8,174 nt of DNA, taken from DASTGO01 sp035719045 (lineage in GTDB: Bacteria > Actinomycetota > Actinomycetes > Actinomycetales > Kineosporiaceae). Each line of letters begins with the position of its first letter. The stretch's first letter is position 1. Both the position numbers and the translations under genes were made by a program. The notes under the pieces are model-generated. The model had not been told where the DNA came from. It did no database searches and worked only from the letters and a program-made list of their open reading frames with translations. Location: the NCBI GenBank assembly GCA_035719045.1, contig DASTGO010000556.1, forward strand, positions 1 to 8,174, read 5' to 3'. Positions 4,997 to 8,174 of this stretch are shown here, piece by piece.

Positions 4997-6112
4997 ATGA
5001 CCAGAGGTCCGGGCAGGGCCTGGTTCGGTGGTCTGCTCGCGGAGGGCGTCACCGGCTGGTCGAATGACCCCGCCGACCTCGACCGGGGCGGCTGGTGGGC
5101 CGTGGTGATGACCTTCGAGGGCACGTTGTCGATGTGGCGGTTCGACCGGGTGCGCCCTGCCGACCTGCCCGATCCGGAACAGCCCTGGCCGTCGTCGGCG
5201 ACCGGCCCGTGGACGAGTTCGCTGGGCCGGGACGCGTACATCTGCGGGGTGAGCGAGATCAGGCGGCGGATCCGCGAAGGGGAGGTCTACCAGGTCAACC
5301 TCTGCCGGGTGATGTCCGCCCCGGTCCGTCCGGACGCCGGCCCGTGGGCGTTGGCCGCCGTGCTCGCGGCGGGCAATCCGGCCCCCTACGCCGGAGTGAT
5401 CGACGTCCCGGACGGCCCCGGCGCACCCGGCGCCCGGCTGGTCAGCGCCTCGCCGGAGCTCTTCCTGGACCGGGACGGCGACGTCGTGCGCAGCGGGCCG
5501 ATCAAGGGCACCGCTCCTACCGTCGACGGCCTGCTGCCCAAGGACGAGGCCGAGAACGTGATGATCGTGGACCTGGTCCGCAATGACCTGCAGCGGGTCT
5601 GCCGTCCCGGCGGGGTCGACGTCCCCGAGCTCCTGGCCGTGCACCCCCACCCGGGACTGGTGCACCTGGTGTCGACGGTCCGGGGCCGGCTGGCCGACGG
5701 CGCGGGCTGGCCCGAACTGCTGGCCGTCACGATGCCGCCGGGCTCGGTGTCCGGCGCACCGAAGAGCAGCGCCCTGCGGGCCATCGCCGACCTGGAACCT
5801 GTTCCGCGCGGCCCCTACTGCGGTGCCGTCGGCTGGGTGGACGCCGACAGGGGGGCCGCCTGCCTGGCGGTCGGGATCCGCACCTTCTGGTGGGATGTCG
5901 ACCGGCTGTGCTTTGGGACCGGTGCCGGGATCACCTGGGGGTCGGATCCGCTGCAGGAGTGGGAGGAGACCCGGCTGAAGGCGCGGCGGCTGGTCGCGCT
6001 GGCGTCCGGGGGAGGTGCCGGGGGCCCGGATGCGCACGGCCCGTTGCCTGCTGGCAGGGTGGTGGCCGCCACCGGCGACGGATGGCGCAGGGACGGCGAG
6101 GAGGGGTCATGA
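4997..6112 (+). CDS. pabB: aminodeoxychorismate synthase component I (chorismate-binding enzyme)
   Basis: The enzyme converts chorismate, with ammonia from a PabA-type amidotransferase, to 4-amino-4-deoxychorismate for p-aminobenzoate and folate. The 371 residues carry the chorismate-binding fold: GEVYQVNL (95-102), SASPELF (150-156), PIKGT with K170, DEAENVMIVDLVRNDL (183-198), PPGSVSGAPK (247-256) and FGTGAGI (306-312). A lysine in PIKGT is typical of PabB; anthranilate synthase has PIAGT. The length fits the shorter actinomycete form; the residues after about 345 are a Gly/Pro-rich tail. The ATG at 4997 has AGGAGGGG (4981-4988) eight bases upstream, so the in-frame GTG at 4973 is rejected. 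It overlaps pabC in ATGA. No pabA is in the window. A role in secondary metabolism is less likely. Confidence 0.9.
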   Translation: MTRGPGRAWFGGLLAEGVTGWSNDPADLDRGGWWAVVMTFEGTLSMWRFDRVRPADLPDPEQPWPSSATGPWTSSLGRDAYICGVSEIRRRIREGEVYQVNLCRVMSAPVRPDAGPWALAAVLAAGNPAPYAGVIDVPDGPGAPGARLVSASPELFLDRDGDVVRSGPIKGTAPTVDGLLPKDEAENVMIVDLVRNDLQRVCRPGGVDVPELLAVHPHPGLVHLVSTVRGRLADGAGWPELLAVTMPPGSVSGAPKSSALRAIADLEPVPRGPYCGAVGWVDADRGAACLAVGIRTFWWDVDRLCFGTGAGITWGSDPLQEWEETRLKARRLVALASGGGAGGPDAHGPLPAGRVVAATGDGWRRDGEEGS

Positions 6113-6948
6113 CGACGGTGGTCTGGGTCGGCGGCCAGGTTCTCGATGGGGAGGCGGCCCGGGTGCCGGCTCTCGACCACGGGCTGACCGTCGGCGACGG
6201 CGCCTTCGAGACCTGCAAGGTCCTCGACGGTCAGGCTTTCGCCCTCACCAGGCACCTGCGCCGACTGACCCGATCCCTGGACATCCTCGGCATCACCGGC
6301 CCGGGGGACGGCGCGGTCCGGGCTGCGGTGGAACAGACCATGGCGGCAGCCGGGCCGTTGCCGCTGGGCCGATTGCGGATCACCGTCACGGGTGGCGCCG
6401 GCCCCCTCGGCTCCGATCGCGGGACGGCTGCCCCGGGCCTGATCGTCGCGGTGTCCTCGGCCGTGCCCTGGCCGTCGCGGATCAGTGTGGCCACCGTGCC
6501 CTGGACCCGCAATGAGACCTCTGCCGTCGCGGGTGCGAAGACCACCTCGTACGCCGAGAACGTGGTCGCGCTCAACGCCGCGCACGTGCGGGGGGCCCAT
6601 GAGGCTCTGCTGGCCAACACCCGGGGACAGTTGTGCGAGGGGACGGGCTCGAACGTCTTCGTGGCGGTCGGCGACCGGCTGGTGACCCCGCCGCTGGCGT
6701 CCGGCTGCCTGGCCGGCGTGACCCGCGCACTGCTCCTGGAGTGGGCGGCCGAGGATGGCCTGCCGGTGGCGGAGGAGAACGTCCCCTTCGACGTCCTCGA
6801 CACCGCCGAGGATGTGGTGCTCACCAGTTCGACCCGGGATGTCCAGCCGGTGTCGGTCATGGACGGTCGTGAACTGGCCGGGGGGAAGCTGGGACAGGCC
6901 GCCGCGCACCTGTTCGCGCGGCGTGCGGCACAGCGGCTCGACCCCTGA
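6109..6948 (+). CDS. pabC: aminodeoxychorismate lyase (class IV aminotransferase fold)
   Basis: This PLP enzyme removes pyruvate from aminodeoxychorismate to give p-aminobenzoate, the step after PabB. The 279 residues show the class IV fold: the N-terminal LDHGLTVGDGAFETCKV stretch (22-38), PLP lysine K144 (GAKTTSYAENV), CEGTGSNVF (176-184) with E177 expected near the pyridine nitrogen, and VLTSSTRDVQPV near the C-terminus. The ATG at 6109 overlaps the pabB stop (ATGA) and has GAGGAGGGG just upstream, so the two are translationally coupled. Class IV relatives such as branched-chain or D-amino acid transaminases share this fold; the partner pabB makes the lyase assignment the best one. Confidence 0.88.
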   Translation: MTTVVWVGGQVLDGEAARVPALDHGLTVGDGAFETCKVLDGQAFALTRHLRRLTRSLDILGITGPGDGAVRAAVEQTMAAAGPLPLGRLRITVTGGAGPLGSDRGTAAPGLIVAVSSAVPWPSRISVATVPWTRNETSAVAGAKTTSYAENVVALNAAHVRGAHEALLANTRGQLCEGTGSNVFVAVGDRLVTPPLASGCLAGVTRALLLEWAAEDGLPVAEENVPFDVLDTAEDVVLTSSTRDVQPVSVMDGRELAGGKLGQAAAHLFARRAAQRLDP

Positions 6949-6966
6949 GCCGCATCACATCTCTGA

Positions 6967-6998
6967 GCCTCACCACGCCGGGCCGAGCGCGGTGAGGC
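6967..6998. terminator. bidirectional terminator-like hairpin between pabC and ssgB
   Basis: GCCTCACC (6967-6974) pairs perfectly with GGTGAGGC (6991-6998). Inside, after one mismatch, CGC (6976-6978) pairs with GCG (6987-6989) around an eight-base loop. It lies 18 bases after the pabC stop and 10 bases beyond the ssgB stop, between convergent genes. T runs are lacking, which is usual in such GC-rich genomes. Confidence 0.75.
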
Positions 6999-7008
6999 GA
7001 CGAGCAGA

Positions 7009-7419
7009 TCAGGCGAGCAGACGGGCCAGCGCGGCGTCGAGATCCAGGTGCGCGCTCTCCTCGCCGTCGGCGACGACGGCGGTGGTCCGGTCGAGGAAGG
7101 AACGGACATCGTCCGCCGTCGCCTCTAGGACCGCCTGGCCGTCCGGCGACGTCAGCGAGATCATCAGCAGTTCGCGTCCGGTGCCCCACGACGGCCAGAC
7201 ATGGACGTCGCCGTCTCCCGTGGGGGTGGACAGGCCCGTGCGCAGCAGATCACGGGCGAAAACCCACTCGACCTCCATGCCGTCGCCGGAGAACACCGCC
7301 CGGACCGCATATGGGTCACTGGCGCTGTAGCGGAGGCTGACGGGCAGGGGGACCGCGTCGGCGTCAGCCACGACCAGCCGGAGCTGGACCGAAGCCTCGA
7401 CGTCCACGTGCGGTTGCAT
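7009..7419 (-). CDS. ssgB: SsgA-like sporulation and cell-division protein, probably SsgB
   Basis: SsgA-like proteins occur only in morphologically complex actinomycetes; SsgB recruits FtsZ to sporulation septum sites. The 136 residues match the usual size and order: an N-terminal beta-rich part (VQLRLVVADADAVPLPVSLR, 11-30), then YSASDPYAV (31-39), the hallmark VEWVFARDLL (50-59), TPTGDGDVHVWP (65-76), SLTSPDGQAVLEA and a C-terminal helix (LDLDAALARLL). SsgB is preferred over other paralogues because of its short length and close similarity to the SsgB I remember from Streptomyces; paralogue assignment is moderately sure. The ATG at 7417-7419 has GGGAG close upstream. The gene is monocistronic and converges on pabBC. 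No clear promoter was identified. Confidence 0.85.
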   Translation of the reverse strand: MQPHVDVEASVQLRLVVADADAVPLPVSLRYSASDPYAVRAVFSGDGMEVEWVFARDLLRTGLSTPTGDGDVHVWPSWGTGRELLMISLTSPDGQAVLEATADDVRSFLDRTTAVVADGEESAHLDLDAALARLLA

Positions 7420-8035
7420 GGTGCTCCCAACGCTCGATCGGCGGCCACCCGGATGGCCCTCAGCGGCATCTTTCCCCGTACGCGCCGCCCCGAAACCCGC
7501 CGGACGGGTGGTAGTACGCAGTGATTCTGGCGGCCATCGCGGATCGCTGGGAAGGGTGCGGACAAAAGCCGACGAACACCTCCGCGGACGGCAAGGCTGC
7601 AATCACGCTCGGTAGTCGAAATCGGCATCGGATCGAAAACGATTCCGCAGCGTGACGGCATGATCGCGTGGCTTCATGGGGGTGGCCTTGGTCACTGATG
7701 GTGGATCGATCGCTCTTTTGGTGCACTCGCCGGCCCATCGGTCGCGGCCCGGGCTGCGACGACGGATGGGCGGCGCGTCAGATTCATTGGGCGTGTCGCC
7801 GTTGCGTGCTGGTGACTGCTCCGAGCCTGCCGGTTGAGGCTTTCCCGCCGGTCGTCCCGGCACCTGAAACCAGTGGGTTGCGGCATGGGTCGGACGAGGG
7901 TTCTGCGGGAGTTCGGGTATGGGCTCCGGGGCTCCGGCCGTTCCGGCGGCGAAGCTTCGGCAGGGGTCTGGTGGTGCTCCAGATGCGGCGTCTGCAGGGT
8001 TTGGCGACGCTCCGGTGCGTGGTCCCGCCAGCTGA
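7420..8035. other. gene-free region upstream of ssgB
   Basis: About 680 bases separate the ssgB start from tRNA-Val(CAC). The open frames here have no family motifs, no convincing ribosome sites and irregular third-position composition. Base composition is less GC-rich around 7600-7750. The ssgB promoter should lie at its left end; GTTT- and GGG-containing elements are present near 7460-7500 but the spacing fits no sigma consensus well. I see no transposon remnant. Confidence 0.5.
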
Positions 8036-8066
8036 TTGGTCTCGACGGCCCGACGTTCGCTAGGAT
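8036..8066 (+). promoter_or_regulatory. candidate promoter of tRNA-Val(CAC)
   Basis: TTGGTC (8036-8041) and TAGGAT (8061-8066) resemble -35 and -10 boxes with a 19-base spacer, the same spacing as the candidate for the other tRNA operon. The -10 box is a good actinomycete match. It lies 32 bases before the tRNA. A leader inverted repeat, GTCCCG/CGGGAC (8073-8078 and 8091-8096), lies between. Confidence 0.6.
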
Positions 8067-8098
8067 CCGGGAGTCCCGTTGCGACAGCGTCGGGACGC

Positions 8099-8170
8099 GG
8101 GCGATTAGCTCAGCGGGAGAGCGCCTCGTTCACACCGAGGAGGCCACTGGTTCGATCCCAGTATCGCCCA
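8099..8170 (+). tRNA. tRNA-Val(CAC)
   Basis: Acceptor arms GGGCGAT and ATCGCCC (8099-8105 with 8163-8169) pair perfectly. The anticodon loop TTCACAC in a CCTCG/CGAGG stem gives CAC (8131-8133). The T arm is CTGGTTCGATCCCAG and the discriminator A is at 8170. The next bases are CCG, so no CCA is encoded. Its 3' half is nearly identical to that of tRNA-Val(GAC). Confidence 0.96.
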
Positions 8171-8174
8171 CCGC

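Noticed and set aside
4973..4999. Earlier GTG start for pabB at 4973
   Set aside because: The strong AGGAGGGG at 4981-4988 lies after this GTG and is well spaced for the ATG at 4997.
4457..5000. Several overlapping open frames between tRNA-Gly and pabB
   Set aside because: No family motif, no ribosome site, they overlap the tRNA and hairpins, and open frames on both strands are expected at this GC content.
7460..7500. Stress or sporulation sigma-type promoter for ssgB
   Set aside because: GTTT and GGGGAA elements occur on the minus strand but with a spacer of about 13 and a poor -10, so the match is too weak to call.
7668..8063. 131-codon plus-strand frame before tRNA-Val(CAC)
   Set aside because: Composition is Arg/Trp/Cys-rich with no recognisable domain, and it runs into the tRNA promoter region.

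Overview
The window looks like part of the chromosome of a GC-rich, sporulating actinomycete. The coding frames have strong G/C third positions, there is a SsgB-like sporulation protein, and the tRNA-Gly(GCC)-Cys(GCA)-Val(GAC) cluster is of actinobacterial style. I infer a Streptosporangiales- or Streptomyces-like host but cannot fix the genus.

Left half (1 to about 4239): the int-proximal end of an integrated genetic element, most like an actinomycete integrative and conjugative element (AICE). It holds a possible 3' end of an upstream gene (to 67), a small three-helix membrane protein (106-444, minus), a Cys-rich zinc-ribbon-like protein (1004-1453), an unrecognised acidic protein (1539-2051), an excisionase (2633-2950) and a tyrosine integrase (2960-4231). 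The integrase ends a few bases from the 3' end of tRNA-Val(GAC), the usual geometry of integration into a tRNA gene. The far end of the element, and any replication or transfer genes (RepSA/prim-pol, TraB, SpdB), are outside the window.

The most unusual part is the non-coding DNA of the element. Two intergenic regions (445-1003 and 2052-2632) each carry two blocks of short repeats: GCTTGCA then GCTATCA in the first, CGAGTTAG then TAGCACC in the second. Three of the four families share a CACCCC tail. The first two blocks each contain one perfect 14-bp palindrome, and the third contains an 11-bp-arm inverted repeat. These could be operators, replication iterons or a transfer locus (clt).

Right half (about 4240 to 8174): host chromosome. 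A tRNA operon (Gly-Cys-Val, minus) has a candidate promoter at 4530-4560. After a 510-base gene-free stretch with two hairpins comes pabB-pabC (4997-6948), a translationally coupled pair making p-aminobenzoate from chorismate for folate. It converges through a strong hairpin (6967-6998) on ssgB (7009-7419, minus). A gene-free stretch of about 680 bases leads to a second tRNA-Val, anticodon CAC, at the right edge. The two tRNA-Val genes have almost identical 3' halves and lie in inverted orientation around pabBC-ssgB.
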